A stretch of 64,000 nt of DNA from Bryobacterales bacterium (GCA_022826925.1 JAJDTX010000175.1:25599-89598), one strand, 5' to 3'. Counted from the first letter of the stretch, positions 1-9,544 are shown. Translations and numbers: made by a program. The notes: generated from the sequence alone by a model not told the origin.

Positions 1-1
1 C

Positions 2-1390
2 GACTACCTGTTGGGCGGCCGCAACATGTCGCCCTGGAGGGTAGGGCTCTCGCTCTTCGCTTCGCTGCTGAGCACGATCACCTACCTCGCCGTTCCGGGC
101 GAGATGATCCAGTTCGGGCCGATGGTGCTGGCCCAGCTGGCCGCTCTGCCGTTGATTGCCGTGGTGGTCGGGTGGTTGCTGATTCCCGCCTTCATGCGCC
201 TGCGCGTCACCAGCGCATACGAGATCCTCGAGGCGCGATTGGGACTAAGCGTGCGTCTGGCCGGGTCGTGTTTCTTTCTGACCCTGCGGCTGTTTTGGAT
301 GTCGCTCGTGATGTTCGCCACTGCCGACGTGGTGCTGGTTCCGATCCTCGGGCTGGACGAGTCGGCCGTGCCGTGGATCTGCATCGTTCTGGGACTCGTC
401 ACGGTGCTGTACACCTCGATGGGCGGGTTGCGAGCAGTTGTGCTGACCGACGTGATCCAGACAGCGATACTCGTCGGCGGCTCGGCGTTGATGGTGGTCC
501 TAATCACGGCCGATTTGGGAGGGGTCGGCCAGTGGTGGCCGAGCGAATGGCCCGCGCACTGGCAGCGGCCAGTCTTCTGGTACGACCCTGCTGTGAGATT
601 CACGTTCGTGGGCGCGGCTCTGTCGTACTTCACTTGGTTCGTTTGCACGGCGGGGTCGGACCAGATGGCGGTCCAGCGCTACCTGGCCACGCGGGATGCG
701 CCGGCGGCCCGGCGGATGTTCATCACGGCGTTGTTGGGCAACCTTGTGCTCTGGCCTTTCTTGGCCGCCGTCGGCCTAACGCTTCTGGCCTATTTTCAGG
801 CGCGGCCGGAAATGCTGTCCGCGGGCCGCTCCGCTCTCGATGACGCCGACAAGTTGCTGCCGATCTACATCGTCCAAGGCTTGCCGCAAGGGGTGAGCGG
901 CATCGTCATCGCGGGGCTGCTCGCTGCCGCGATGTCGAGCCTTTCTTCGGGGCTGAATTCGGCTTGTTCGGTCGTTTCCACTGACTTCGTCGGCCGCTTC
1001 TCGCCGAAACCGGCCAGTTCGGAAGAGACCCGCCTCCGCCTGGCGAAGTCTATCTCGTTTCTGATCGGCGCCGCGGTCGTTGCGTTCGGGACTTTGATCG
1101 GGCAGATCGAGGGGAATATTCTCGAACTCTGCTACAAGATCGCCAATCTTCTCGCAGCTCCTCTGTTCCTGCTGTTCTTCATGGCGATGTTCGTGCCCTG
1201 GGCCACTGCATTCGGGACGCACCTGGGCACGATATCGAGCGTCGCGGTCGCCGTTGGCGTTGCCTACTACGGAATTCTCGGTCTGACCTTCCAGTGGATG
1301 ATGCCGGCGTCATTTTTCGCCGGAGCGATTGTAGGCGGCCTAGCTAGCTTCGCGCCGATTGGGCGCGGGCGGGCCGAAGACTCTGGCTAG
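2..1390 (+). CDS. Sodium:solute symporter (SSS family), 5' truncated
   Basis: Inner-membrane Na+-coupled symporter; the substrate cannot be told from sequence. The frame is open from the window edge and begins DYLLGGR, the motif that lies roughly 40-60 residues into SSS proteins (compare DYFLGGR in the symporter at 32851). The start codon and first transmembrane helix are therefore outside the window. About 462 residues with some 12 hydrophobic helices are visible. The conserved SSS stretch GVSGIVIAGLLAAAMSSLSS appears near 860-960. It is convergent with the BNR protein that follows. Proximity to two sulfatases suggests uptake of a desulfated sugar, which is inference. Confidence 0.93.
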   Translation, partial: DYLLGGRNMSPWRVGLSLFASLLSTITYLAVPGEMIQFGPMVLAQLAALPLIAVVVGWLLIPAFMRLRVTSAYEILEARLGLSVRLAGSCFFLTLRLFWMSLVMFATADVVLVPILGLDESAVPWICIVLGLVTVLYTSMGGLRAVVLTDVIQTAILVGGSALMVVLITADLGGVGQWWPSEWPAHWQRPVFWYDPAVRFTFVGAALSYFTWFVCTAGSDQMAVQRYLATRDAPAARRMFITALLGNLVLWPFLAAVGLTLLAYFQARPEMLSAGRSALDDADKLLPIYIVQGLPQGVSGIVIAGLLAAAMSSLSSGLNSACSVVSTDFVGRFSPKPASSEETRLRLAKSISFLIGAAVVAFGTLIGQIEGNILELCYKIANLLAAPLFLLFFMAMFVPWATAFGTHLGTISSVAVAVGVAYYGILGLTFQWMMPASFFAGAIVGGLASFAPIGRGRAEDSG

Positions 1391-1510
1391 AGAGTGTCTG
1401 AATCGCCTTGCGCAGCCGGGGGCCTGGCCGGAGCCGACAGGGACCCTTACGACTGTCGCTCGCTCACAGGCATCGACTGAAAGGAGACGGACTGGGAAAC
1501 GCCTGCCAGA

Positions 1511-2794
1511 TCAGCGCAGATTCGTACCGCGCGGGCTGTGCGACGATTTCGTGATCTTGTAGAGTTGCGAAAGCGGAACCCGGGCCACTTCCATGTCTTC
1601 TTTGTTCACTGAGTAGATCACCCAGAGGCTATCCCCGACTACCACCGAGTGCGGGTACTGGTATCCGCCCCCTCCTTTCGCCTTGCCCTCATAGCGCGTT
1701 CGCGGAGCGACGAAGCGAATCACGGCCATGCGGTCAAACTCGAGCCCGTCCCGAGAAAGCGAGATCGCCAGCATGGAGCGTCCTCCCTGCCTGGCCGACA
1801 TCGGCAGAGGGTTGTTGATCACGTAGTGCTGGCCATCCGGCAGTCGCCCGGCATTGGCGCGGGAGCCCGTGTCCGGAAAATTCGTTCGGGTCGGCACCGT
1901 CCACGTCTTGCCGTTGTCGAAAGAGAACGAAGAATAGTGGCGCCGGGGCCTGGACTCCTCGATCTCGGCTCGGCTGCGTGCGTGAATCGTGCCCTGATTG
2001 CGGTAAAGCCGCACCCACGTGCCGTCGTCGAGGCGCCAGGCTTGAGTGGGCTCGGTCATGCGGTGTTCGTCGTCGGAATCCGGGTGCTGTCTTGGCTTGA
2101 AGAGGAGCTGTCTCAGGTTGGCCGGCTCCTCGAAGTAGGCATTGATCTTCGTCACCAGCGCCCGGTCTCCGGCGGGAATGGCGGGATAGCCGGGCTCCGG
2201 CGCGGGGGCCGTTTCCGACAGCCAGAAGACCTCGCCGAGCGCTCCGCCCGCCCGCACCTCGCGGGCGAGGAATCCGACGCGGATACGTGAAACTTCGTTG
2301 AAGCGGTACACCTTTTCCGCCAGGGCCTTGTCGACGCAGGTGACCGCAAAGAGGCGGCCGTCAACGTCGGCAAAGCCCTGCGATGTCTGAAAAGGGCTCG
2401 ATCGGTTGGCCTCCGACCAAGGGACCTTGTCGGCAAGAGGCGGGAAAAGAGCTTTGGGAGCGGACCACGTCTCGCCTCCGTCGGTCGAGTAGCGGAACAT
2501 GCCATGCTGGCCCGACGAGTTCTCGTCCCTTGCGTGGCTGTCCCAAGCGGCGAACAACACCCCCCGGTGATAGGCAAGGTGACCATGGTGGCTGAACGTT
2601 CCTGTCTCGGGCGTCGCGTGGAACAGCTCGGTCGTGTTCACGCGGTCCAGGAATTGGTAGCGAAAGTCTGCCGCCTGTCCAGCAGTCCAGTCCACGACTG
2701 GGGTCTCGGCCGGTTCCACCGCGGCGGCCAGGCTCCCCAATTGGAAGACGGCGACGACCCAAGCGAATCGGACGCATGCGGCTGCTCGAAACAT
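1511..2794 (-). CDS. Secreted BNR/Asp-box (sialidase-like) protein
   Basis: 427-residue exported protein of the sialidase/neuraminidase-like six-bladed propeller fold. The ATG at 2794 was chosen because it begins a clean signal peptide (hydrophobic VVAVFQLGSLAAA); a longer in-frame start would overlap the divergent sulfatase. Two Asp boxes are visible, S-T-D-G-G-E-T-W and S-F-D-N-G-K-T-W, with the [ST]xDxGxxW pattern. I could not identify a full arginine triad, so true sialidase activity is not claimed. It is divergent from the sulfatase at 2921 with about 126 bp between starts, consistent with shared regulation. It could be a non-catalytic glycan-binding propeller. Confidence 0.85.
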   Translation of the reverse strand: MFRAAACVRFAWVVAVFQLGSLAAAVEPAETPVVDWTAGQAADFRYQFLDRVNTTELFHATPETGTFSHHGHLAYHRGVLFAAWDSHARDENSSGQHGMFRYSTDGGETWSAPKALFPPLADKVPWSEANRSSPFQTSQGFADVDGRLFAVTCVDKALAEKVYRFNEVSRIRVGFLAREVRAGGALGEVFWLSETAPAPEPGYPAIPAGDRALVTKINAYFEEPANLRQLLFKPRQHPDSDDEHRMTEPTQAWRLDDGTWVRLYRNQGTIHARSRAEIEESRPRRHYSSFSFDNGKTWTVPTRTNFPDTGSRANAGRLPDGQHYVINNPLPMSARQGGRSMLAISLSRDGLEFDRMAVIRFVAPRTRYEGKAKGGGGYQYPHSVVVGDSLWVIYSVNKEDMEVARVPLSQLYKITKSSHSPRGTNLR

Positions 2795-2920
2795 CGCCGA
2801 CAAATTTAGCGCATCGGCGCATTGGAGTCCGCCGGCGAACTCGGTCTGATAGACTGCGATCCAAGCATAAGGGCAGCCGTCGACTCGGGCTCGCGAGCCG
2901 GGCTGCTCCTTAGACGGCAC

Positions 2921-4378
2921 ATGGGCTGGTCCAGACTTCTGCGCCTCGCGGCAGCGCTTCTTGCCGCTCATTTTCTACCGTGCTTGGCGGCCGGCCGGCC
3001 GAACATCTTGCTAATCGTCTCCGAAGACAACGGTCCCGAGATCGCGACCTACGGCGACCCCTACGCCCGCACGCCAAACCTCGACAAGTTGGCGGCCGAG
3101 GGCGTGCGCTTCGACCGCGCGTTCGTTCCACAGGCCGGCTGCAGCCCCTCGCGCGCGAGCTTCCTGACCGGCCTCTACGTTCATCAGCACGGGCAGCTCG
3201 GTCTTGCTACGTGGGGGTTTCGGATGTACCGCGACGATACGCCGAACGTCGTGCGCAGTCTCAAGGAAGCCGGGTACAGGACTGGGATCATCGGCAAGAT
3301 CCACGTCAACCCGGAGTCCGCCTTTCCCTTCGACTTCAAGGCAATCCCGACCGCCAACTTCCAGCGCAAGAATCTAGGCGACTACGCCAGTCATGCCGAG
3401 TCGTTCTTCGATGCTTCCGATCAACCGTTCTTCTTGAGCGTGAACTACCCGGACGCGCACAGGCCCTGGCTGAGGCAGGCCGAGGGACTGCCTGCCGAGC
3501 CGCTCGATGCCGACGACGTCAAGCCGCTTGCCTACCTCCGCCTGCAGGGCGCGAAACTGCGCCGGCTCACCGCCGGCCACTACAACAGCATGGAACGGCT
3601 CGATGTCCTGATAGGCGATCTGCTCGCGGCTCTTGATCGCTCAGGCAAAACCAACGACACGCTGGTCGTCTACATCGGCGACCACGGGGCGGACTTCATC
3701 CGAGGTAAGCGGACCTGCTACGAAGGAGGCCTGCGCATTCCATTGATCGCGCGCTGGCCGGGCCGCGCCAAGGCCGGCCAGGCTCGGAACGAGTTGGTGT
3801 CAACGATTGACCTGATGCCGACGTTTCTTGCCGCCGCCGAGGCGGGAGCGCCCGCCGGCCTGCCTGGGTCCTCCACGATCGAGTTGCTCGAAGGCAAGCA
3901 ACCCGAATGGCGGCGCTACCTGTTCGCGGAGTTCCACGCTCATGCCGCCAAGCCCAATTTCTATCCGCAGCGCTCCGTACGCAACGACCGATTCAAGCTC
4001 ATCGAAAACCTGATGCCCGGCGAGATCAATCCGGGCTACGAGTTCACCCTGCACCACATCGAGGGCAGTTTGCCCGAGGTCATCGAAGCAGCCCCACCCG
4101 AGGTCCGCAAGACCTATCAGGCCATGGCGCGTCCACCGCGTTTCGAGCTCTACGACCTGCGGGAAGACCCCTTCGAGTTCAGCAACCTGGCGGACGACCC
4201 GGCGTACGCCGGCTCTTTGCGCGAGCTGCGACGGGAACTTGACCAATGGCGCAAGCAGACGAAGGACCCACTGCTCGACCCAAGCAACCTTGAGCGCCTC
4301 AAGGCCGAAGCTCAGATCGATTCGAAACCCGGGGCTCGCAAGCGCGGCTGGGAATACCCAAGCTACTTCTTCGAATGA
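2921..4378 (+). CDS. S1 sulfatase, sulfamidase (SGSH)-like
   Basis: Predicted exported sulfatase of 485 residues that hydrolyses sulfate esters or sulfamates on glycans. The start at 2921 gives a signal peptide (residues 1-24); the longer in-frame start would not. The formylglycine motif is C74-S-P-S-R78, and the metal-binding N-terminal acidic pair appears as SEDN (about residues 34-37) rather than the common DD. GIIGKIH follows further on. ED in place of DD and the overall order resemble heparan N-sulfatase (SGSH, S1_8-like), so N-sulfoglucosamine is a plausible substrate but unproven. Its TGA overlaps the ATG of the next sulfatase, indicating translational coupling. Confidence 0.93.
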   Translation: MGWSRLLRLAAALLAAHFLPCLAAGRPNILLIVSEDNGPEIATYGDPYARTPNLDKLAAEGVRFDRAFVPQAGCSPSRASFLTGLYVHQHGQLGLATWGFRMYRDDTPNVVRSLKEAGYRTGIIGKIHVNPESAFPFDFKAIPTANFQRKNLGDYASHAESFFDASDQPFFLSVNYPDAHRPWLRQAEGLPAEPLDADDVKPLAYLRLQGAKLRRLTAGHYNSMERLDVLIGDLLAALDRSGKTNDTLVVYIGDHGADFIRGKRTCYEGGLRIPLIARWPGRAKAGQARNELVSTIDLMPTFLAAAEAGAPAGLPGSSTIELLEGKQPEWRRYLFAEFHAHAAKPNFYPQRSVRNDRFKLIENLMPGEINPGYEFTLHHIEGSLPEVIEAAPPEVRKTYQAMARPPRFELYDLREDPFEFSNLADDPAYAGSLRELRRELDQWRKQTKDPLLDPSNLERLKAEAQIDSKPGARKRGWEYPSYFFE

Positions 4379-5868
4379 GGGAAAGAAGCCGGATGTCCGC
4401 GACTCTCAGCTACCGCGTTCTCAGCTCTCTCCTACTCACGTCGTTGACCGCGGTGGCCGCCGACAAACCGAACGTTCTGTTCATCGCGATCGACGATCTG
4501 CGGCCTTCGCTGGGTTGCTACGGCGACCCCATCGCCATCACGCCCAACATTGATCGCCTCTCCACGCGGGCTCGCCAATTCAACCGCGCCTACTGCATGC
4601 AATCCGTCTGCGGCCCCTCGCGAACAGCAATCCTCACCGGACGCCTGCCCGACAACACGGGCGTCTGGCACAACCGCAACCGCTTTCGCGAGAGGCACCC
4701 GAATCTGGTCACACTGCCGCAGTTGTTCAAGAACAACGGCTACCACGCCCAAGGCCTCGGCAAGATCTTCAGCGGCAATCGCAAGGAGCTGGATCCCCAG
4801 TCGTGGTCCGTGCCCGAGGTCCTGTACCTAGAGGGCTGGAATAACTACGTTCTGCCGCAGAGCCGAAGCGACCGCGCAAAAGGCACGGCGTTCGAAAAGG
4901 CCGACGTTGCCGACGAAGGGTACACCGACGGCAAGTTGGCCAAGCTCGCCGTGGAGACCCTTGAGAAGATCTCGCGGTCAGAGCAACCGTTCTTTCTCGC
5001 TGTGGGCTTCTTCAAGCCCCACCTGCCGTTCAACGCCCCGAAATCGTATTGGGATCTCTACGACCCGGCAGTCTTCGAACCGAACTTTTCGGACAAACGA
5101 ACTCACGGGGCGCCCGACATCGCCTATCCCGATCACCTCGAGATGGGCGGCTACACCGATGTTCCCGAAGACGAACGCGTCTCGGCCGAGCAAGCGCGCG
5201 AGCTGCGTCATGGCTACTATGCCTGCGTCAGCTACGCCGACGCACAGGTCGGCAAGCTGTTGCGGGCGCTCGAGCGGCTGGGGTTGGAGGACGACACCAT
5301 CGTCGTGTTGTGGGGCGACCACGGCTACTCGCTCGGCGAGGCCGGCCACTGGTGCAAAGACACGAACTTCGAACTCGACACCCACGTCCCTCTGATGGTC
5401 CGGACGCCGGGGATGGCCAAGCCAGGCGTCGCCACGGAGGCGCTGACCGAATACGTCGACATCTATCCGACGCTCGCCGAGCTGGCCGGGCTGACGCCGC
5501 CCGACGGACTCGACGGGCGCAGCTTCGCCTCTGCGTTGCGCAACCCGAGCGCCAAAGGGCGAGACTTGGTCTTGAGCCAGTTCTCACGCCCATTCGAGCC
5601 GAGCGCGCCGGAGATCATGGGCTACTCCATTCGCACGGCGACGCAGCGCTACACCCGGTGGATCGATTGGATGAGCCGCAGGGTGCTGGCCGAGGAACTC
5701 TACGACTACTCGGACCGGGCGAGCGCCTTGACCAAGGGGAGCTTTCTCGTCGAGCAACGAAACTTGATCGACTCCGACGACTACATGGCAGCACGGGACC
5801 AGCTGCGCTCCAAGATGGACCAGACGCTCCGGGACCGGATTCGCCCCAAGCGGGGTGCCGCTCGCTGA
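4375..5868 (+). CDS. S1 sulfatase, iduronate-2-sulfatase-like
   Basis: Exported sulfatase of 497 residues (491 if the ATG at 4393 is used). The latter start has a purine-rich AGGGAAAGAAG just upstream and a better signal peptide; the former gives the 4-bp ATGA overlap with the preceding sulfatase. FIAIDDLRP (residues 36-44) holds the metal-binding DD, and C79-G-P-S-R83 is the formylglycine motif. GLGKIF, FFLAVGFFKPHLPF and LWGDHGYSLGE are characteristic of iduronate-2-sulfatase relatives (S1_7-like). Paired with a sulfamidase-like enzyme, both heparan-type exo-sulfatase folds occur together; substrate is inference. Confidence 0.94.
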   Translation: MRERSRMSATLSYRVLSSLLLTSLTAVAADKPNVLFIAIDDLRPSLGCYGDPIAITPNIDRLSTRARQFNRAYCMQSVCGPSRTAILTGRLPDNTGVWHNRNRFRERHPNLVTLPQLFKNNGYHAQGLGKIFSGNRKELDPQSWSVPEVLYLEGWNNYVLPQSRSDRAKGTAFEKADVADEGYTDGKLAKLAVETLEKISRSEQPFFLAVGFFKPHLPFNAPKSYWDLYDPAVFEPNFSDKRTHGAPDIAYPDHLEMGGYTDVPEDERVSAEQARELRHGYYACVSYADAQVGKLLRALERLGLEDDTIVVLWGDHGYSLGEAGHWCKDTNFELDTHVPLMVRTPGMAKPGVATEALTEYVDIYPTLAELAGLTPPDGLDGRSFASALRNPSAKGRDLVLSQFSRPFEPSAPEIMGYSIRTATQRYTRWIDWMSRRVLAEELYDYSDRASALTKGSFLVEQRNLIDSDDYMAARDQLRSKMDQTLRDRIRPKRGAAR

Positions 5869-6121
5869 GACTCTTTCCCTTGCCCGCACCTCGAGAAGAC
5901 CGACCTCTTTGAAGAATCGCCTCATTGCAGGCGCTGTCCCGTCGAGATCGGCTCTGCAGGGATGTGGCGGTCAGATCGATCGCGGACGCGATCGCCGCTT
6001 CCGGCGACTGCCGCAATGAGCGCTCGCCGTCAATCGAAGCGCGCGCGAAGACCCGAGTCGAAGGTCCAGCAAGCACCTGCGACCACCGCCAGATAGGGCG
6101 TTCACACAGGCAGGGCCCTGT

Positions 6122-6679
6122 TTAGCTGTGCCCTTTCGGGATGTAGGTACGCTGCAGAGTCTCGCCTCTCTGGCTGGCGGGGCGCTCTTCGATAAGGTCT
6201 TGCGCCAAGGCCGTGTGGAATGAGACGACCACCCAGTTCTCGCCACCCATGACGCCTTGGTGCCAAACGCCGCGGGGAATCGAAAGCCAGCGGTCTTCCA
6301 AAGCAGCAGTCGGTCGGCTAACCAGACGGTTGGATGTCCAATTCTCTCCTGGCCGCTCTCCAACTTGCGTCTGCAAGTCGGCTGAGCCCCTGAGCGACAT
6401 GACTCGCTGGATGCTGTTGGGATGTCGTTCAGCTCCCGAGCCGGTCTTCGCTCGCAACACAAAGACCCAGCTGGACCGAATCCCGTCCGGGACCGGCCCG
6501 CCGTACAACGAAAGGTCTACCGGTTCCCAGACCAGCAGCGAAGACCGATCCGCTTCGAGCTTCTCTTCAAGCCGTGACCCGACGCGGTCCAGTTCTTGGC
6601 GGACCTCGCTCTGGCCAACCAAACTGTCCAAGACCTCGAGAATCCCTCTCTCGTCCCCTGCAATCGGCGTGCCGGACAT
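6122..6679 (-). CDS. Cupin-like protein of unknown function
   Basis: 185-residue soluble protein. The ATG at 6679 was chosen over an upstream extension that runs into the divergent gene region and lacks family features. The C-terminal half looks like a single cupin barrel: a HPNS...RVMSLRGSADLQT strand pair, then WLSIPRGVWHQGVMGG and VVSFHTA. This gives one or two candidate metal ligands (H in GVWHQG, H in SFHTA). No catalytic assignment is possible. It is divergent from the sugar-binding lipoprotein at 6928 and convergent with the sulfatase pair. A role in carbohydrate sensing or isomerisation would be speculation. Confidence 0.65.
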   Translation of the reverse strand: MSGTPIAGDERGILEVLDSLVGQSEVRQELDRVGSRLEEKLEADRSSLLVWEPVDLSLYGGPVPDGIRSSWVFVLRAKTGSGAERHPNSIQRVMSLRGSADLQTQVGERPGENWTSNRLVSRPTAALEDRWLSIPRGVWHQGVMGGENWVVVSFHTALAQDLIEERPASQRGETLQRTYIPKGHS

Positions 6680-6927
6680 TTTGGCCAGTATAGTTCTTGG
6701 GAATGTGGAGCCGGGACTGTCTTGTCTCAAGGCAACACGGCTCTTGCCAACTGCTCGACATGCCGGGCAGCGCTCCGCGCCGGGGCGGCGCGCTAGCGCG
6801 CCATGCCGTGGTCCCGGGCCCCGCACGAAGCCGTGGCCCGACCAACGAGCCGCCAACGCTCGCATTGACAACTCCACCCGCACGGTTGCAACGCGCTGGT
6901 GTCTCAACGAACATAGAAGTCAGCGTC

Positions 6928-7893
6928 ATGCGCAAGACTTTTCTGCTCACTTTGCTGGCCTCAGTGCTCATTGCGGCCGCTGTAAGTTGCAATCGGTCCG
7001 ACATGGTCCGCATCGGAGTGGTGCCGAAGGCCGTCGCCCACGAGTTCTGGATCGCGGTGCGCGCCGGCACCGACGAGGCCGCCAAAGAGGCCGGCGTCGC
7101 GATCGAGTGGCAGGGCCCGTCCGCCGAAACGGAGTTCTCCCGCCAAATCGAAATCGTGGAAGCGATGATCAACTCCCGCGTGGATGGCTTGGTGCTCGCT
7201 CCGACAGAAGCCACCGCCCTCGTATCGGTGGTCGAGCGCGCCACGAGAGAGGGCATCCCCGTGACGATCTTCGATTCGGGGATCAATACCGACGAGTACG
7301 TCTCGTTCGTGTCGAGCAACAACTACGAGGCGGGCGTCCAGGCAGCCGACAAGCTGGCCGAGATCCTTGGCCGGTCCGGCAAGATCGCCGTCGTCAAGAA
7401 CGTGCCGGGATCCTCATCGACGATGGAGCGGGAGCGTGGCTTCGAGGAAGCGCTCGCCAAGAAGTATCCGCGCGTCGAGATCGTCGACTTCAAGTACTGC
7501 CAGTCGGACAGGGCGCTGGCGCTGGCCGCGGCCGAGAACATGCTCACGGCACATCCCGATCTCGATGGGATGTTCACCTCCGCCGAGCCAGCCACCGTGG
7601 GCGCATCCACTGCGCTGCGCAACCGAGAACTGGTCGATCAGGTCAAGCTGGTCGGCTTCGACTGGACCGACACCCTAGAAGGCGACTTCCGCGACGGCGT
7701 CATCAGCGCCCTGGTCGTCCAAGATCCGTTCGAGATCGGGCGGCGCGCTGTTCAGACGATCCTGACGGCCTTGCGCGGCGAGACGCCGCCGAAGCGGATC
7801 GACACCAAGACGCACGTCGTCACCATGGACAACATCAACTCGCCAGAGATCGAGGCCGTGCTACGGATCAACCTCGACGAGTACCTGCAATAG
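6928..7893 (+). CDS. Sugar ABC transporter substrate-binding lipoprotein (ribose/RbsB-like)
   Basis: 321-residue periplasmic-binding protein of the type 1 (RbsB, Peripla_BP_4) family. The ATG at 6928 begins a lipoprotein signal peptide with a lipobox-like AVS-C21. Family features follow in order: IGVVPK..HEFWIAVRAGTDEAAKE, QIEIVEAMINSRVDGLVLAPTE, VTIFDSGIN, the hinge region near GKIAVVKNV, and LVGFDWTD with VVQDPFEIGRRAVQT near the C-terminus. No ATPase or permease gene lies beside it, so it is either served by a distant transporter or acts as a sensor. It ends 16 bp from the convergent ornithine aminotransferase gene. Confidence 0.92.
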   Translation: MRKTFLLTLLASVLIAAAVSCNRSDMVRIGVVPKAVAHEFWIAVRAGTDEAAKEAGVAIEWQGPSAETEFSRQIEIVEAMINSRVDGLVLAPTEATALVSVVERATREGIPVTIFDSGINTDEYVSFVSSNNYEAGVQAADKLAEILGRSGKIAVVKNVPGSSSTMERERGFEEALAKKYPRVEIVDFKYCQSDRALALAAAENMLTAHPDLDGMFTSAEPATVGASTALRNRELVDQVKLVGFDWTDTLEGDFRDGVISALVVQDPFEIGRRAVQTILTALRGETPPKRIDTKTHVVTMDNINSPEIEAVLRINLDEYLQ

Positions 7894-7909
7894 GCACAGG
7901 CGCAATCGG

Positions 7910-9121
7910 CTAGCGCGCGAAAGCCTCGCGCAGGCGGTCCATCGCCCAATTCAGCTCTTCGCGCTCGATCACCAGCGGCGGAGCGATCCGGATCACCCGG
8001 TCGTGGGTCTCCTTGCACAGCATGCCTAGCGTCTGCAGACGCTCGCAGAATGGCCGCGCGGGCACTCGCAGCTCGATTCCGGCGATCAAGCCCACGCCTC
8101 GAATCTCCACGATGTCAGGGTGAGACAGCGTGCGCAGCTGATCCAAGAACCAGCGGCCCAGCACAGCCGCGCGCTCCACGAGGTTCTCGTCGGCCAGCAC
8201 GCGCAAGGCTTCCCGCGCTACCGCGCAGCCCAAGGGATTGCCGCCGAACGTCGAGCCATGCGTGCCGGGAGAGAAGACTCCCAGCACATCGCGACTCGAG
8301 ACCACCGCAGATACCGGGTAGAAGCCGCCGGACAGCGCCTTGCCAAGCACGTACATGTCCGGCTGCACTCCTTCGTGCTGGCAGGCAAACAGGGCTCCGG
8401 TACGGCCCAAGCCCGTCTGAATCTCGTCCGCGACCAGCAGCACGCCGCGCTCGCGGCAGATCCGCGCCGCCTCTGCCAAGTAGCCCGCGGGCGGGATCAG
8501 CACGCCGGCCTCGCACTGCACAGGCTCGACCAAGAAGGCGCACGTGTCTGGGGTGATGGCCTCTGCAAGAGCGTCGGCGTCACCGAAGGGAATCGACCGG
8601 AATCCCGGCGTGAACGGGCCGAATCCCACTCGGCTGTCGGCATCGGAGGAGAAACCCACGATCGTGGTGGTTCGGCCGTGGAAGTTGTTCTCGCAGACCA
8701 GGATCTCTGCCCGGCCGGGCTCCACACCCTTGCGGTCGTAGGCCCACTTGCGAGCGGTCTTGATCGCGGTCTCGACAGCCTCCGCGCCGGTGTTCATCGG
8801 CAACACCATCTGCATCCCGCACAATTCCGCCAGCTCCCTGCAGAAAAGAGGCAGCTGGTCGTTGCGATACGCCCTGGACGTGAGGGTGACCCGTTCGGCT
8901 TGGTCCCTCAGCGCCTGCAGGATGCGAGGGTGGCAGTGACCTTGGTTAACAGCCGAGTAGGCGCTCAGGCAGTCCAGATAGCGCCCGCCGTCTATGTCGA
9001 AGACCCACGGTCCTTCGGCCCGGGCTACCACCACGGGCAGCGGATGATAGTTGTGCGCGCCCCATTCGTCTTCCAGCGCGAGCATTTCCTCGCTGAGACT
9101 GGCTGTGGCGACGCGCGTCAA
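7910..9121 (-). CDS. rocD: Ornithine--oxo-acid aminotransferase
   Basis: Class III PLP aminotransferase interconverting ornithine and glutamate 5-semialdehyde in arginine/proline metabolism. The 403 residues match the usual length. Hallmarks are GAHNYHPLPVVV, LSAYSAVNQGHCHPRI (typical of OAT), the PLP-contact ADEIQTGLGRTG (231-242), and Schiff-base K261 in VLGKALSGG, followed by STFGGNPLGCAVA. The start at 9121 is TTG; an ATG 12 codons downstream (9085), preceded by GAGGAA, is an alternative that loses only non-conserved residues. It is the last of a minus-strand run with the DUF2149/MotA pair and rpiB. Confidence 0.95.
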   Translation of the reverse strand: MTRVATASLSEEMLALEDEWGAHNYHPLPVVVARAEGPWVFDIDGGRYLDCLSAYSAVNQGHCHPRILQALRDQAERVTLTSRAYRNDQLPLFCRELAELCGMQMVLPMNTGAEAVETAIKTARKWAYDRKGVEPGRAEILVCENNFHGRTTTIVGFSSDADSRVGFGPFTPGFRSIPFGDADALAEAITPDTCAFLVEPVQCEAGVLIPPAGYLAEAARICRERGVLLVADEIQTGLGRTGALFACQHEGVQPDMYVLGKALSGGFYPVSAVVSSRDVLGVFSPGTHGSTFGGNPLGCAVAREALRVLADENLVERAAVLGRWFLDQLRTLSHPDIVEIRGVGLIAGIELRVPARPFCERLQTLGMLCKETHDRVIRIAPPLVIEREELNWAMDRLREAFAR

Positions 9122-9163
9122 GGAGCCGAACCCCGGAGACTTCAGCGTACCACCCCACCCGGC

Positions 9164-9544
9164 TCATTCCGCTTCGGGCACGTAGATGACTTCGCCGCTT
9201 TCAAGGCGATACGCCACCCCGAGGCGCTGGCCGCGGCCGGCGCCCCGCTCTTCGCTGGCGCGGAGGCGTTCGATGCGCTCGCCGCGCTTGACGATCATCT
9301 CCATGTCGGGGCGACCCGGGTTGGTAACGATCGTGATGTCCCTGGTGCTCATGCGGGCGGCCACCTCCGCGAGACTCGCGCTGCCAGCGAGCGCCAAGAT
9401 CAACGCCACGACGAGCACCATGCTGGCATCGAACAGGTTCACGACTCCGCCTAGCGGGTCGCCGTCTTCGCCCGAGTCCAGAGCGGCGGATGCCCGCCGC
9501 ATCCAGTCGCGGCGGCGCGGCATTCGGCTCGAGTTCTTATGCAT
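9164..9544 (-). CDS. DUF2149 protein (ExbD/MotB-like partner)
   Basis: 126 residues: a basic N-terminus, then D-P-L-G-G-V-V-N-L-F-D39 immediately before a single hydrophobic helix (about 40-56), and a soluble C-terminal domain with an RGERIERLRASE stretch. This is the DUF2149 pattern. The acidic residue at the membrane boundary is placed like the proton-carrying Asp of ExbD/MotB, which is inference. Its start overlaps the end of the MotA/TolQ/ExbB gene by 8 bp, so the two are translationally coupled and probably form one membrane complex. The energised partner is unknown; no TonB, Tol or flagellar gene is nearby. Confidence 0.8.
   Translation of the reverse strand: MHKNSSRMPRRRDWMRRASAALDSGEDGDPLGGVVNLFDASMVLVVALILALAGSASLAEVAARMSTRDITIVTNPGRPDMEMIVKRGERIERLRASEERGAGRGQRLGVAYRLESGEVIYVPEAE

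Noticed and set aside
1511..2794. Calling the BNR protein a true sialidase
   Set aside because: Only two clear Asp boxes and no confident arginine triad; left as sialidase-like.
5869..6121. Small ORFs between the sulfatase pair and the cupin-like gene
   Set aside because: Short, unconserved, and without ribosome sites; treated as intergenic. The tiny GATCGCG/CGCGATC palindrome near 5978 is too small to call.
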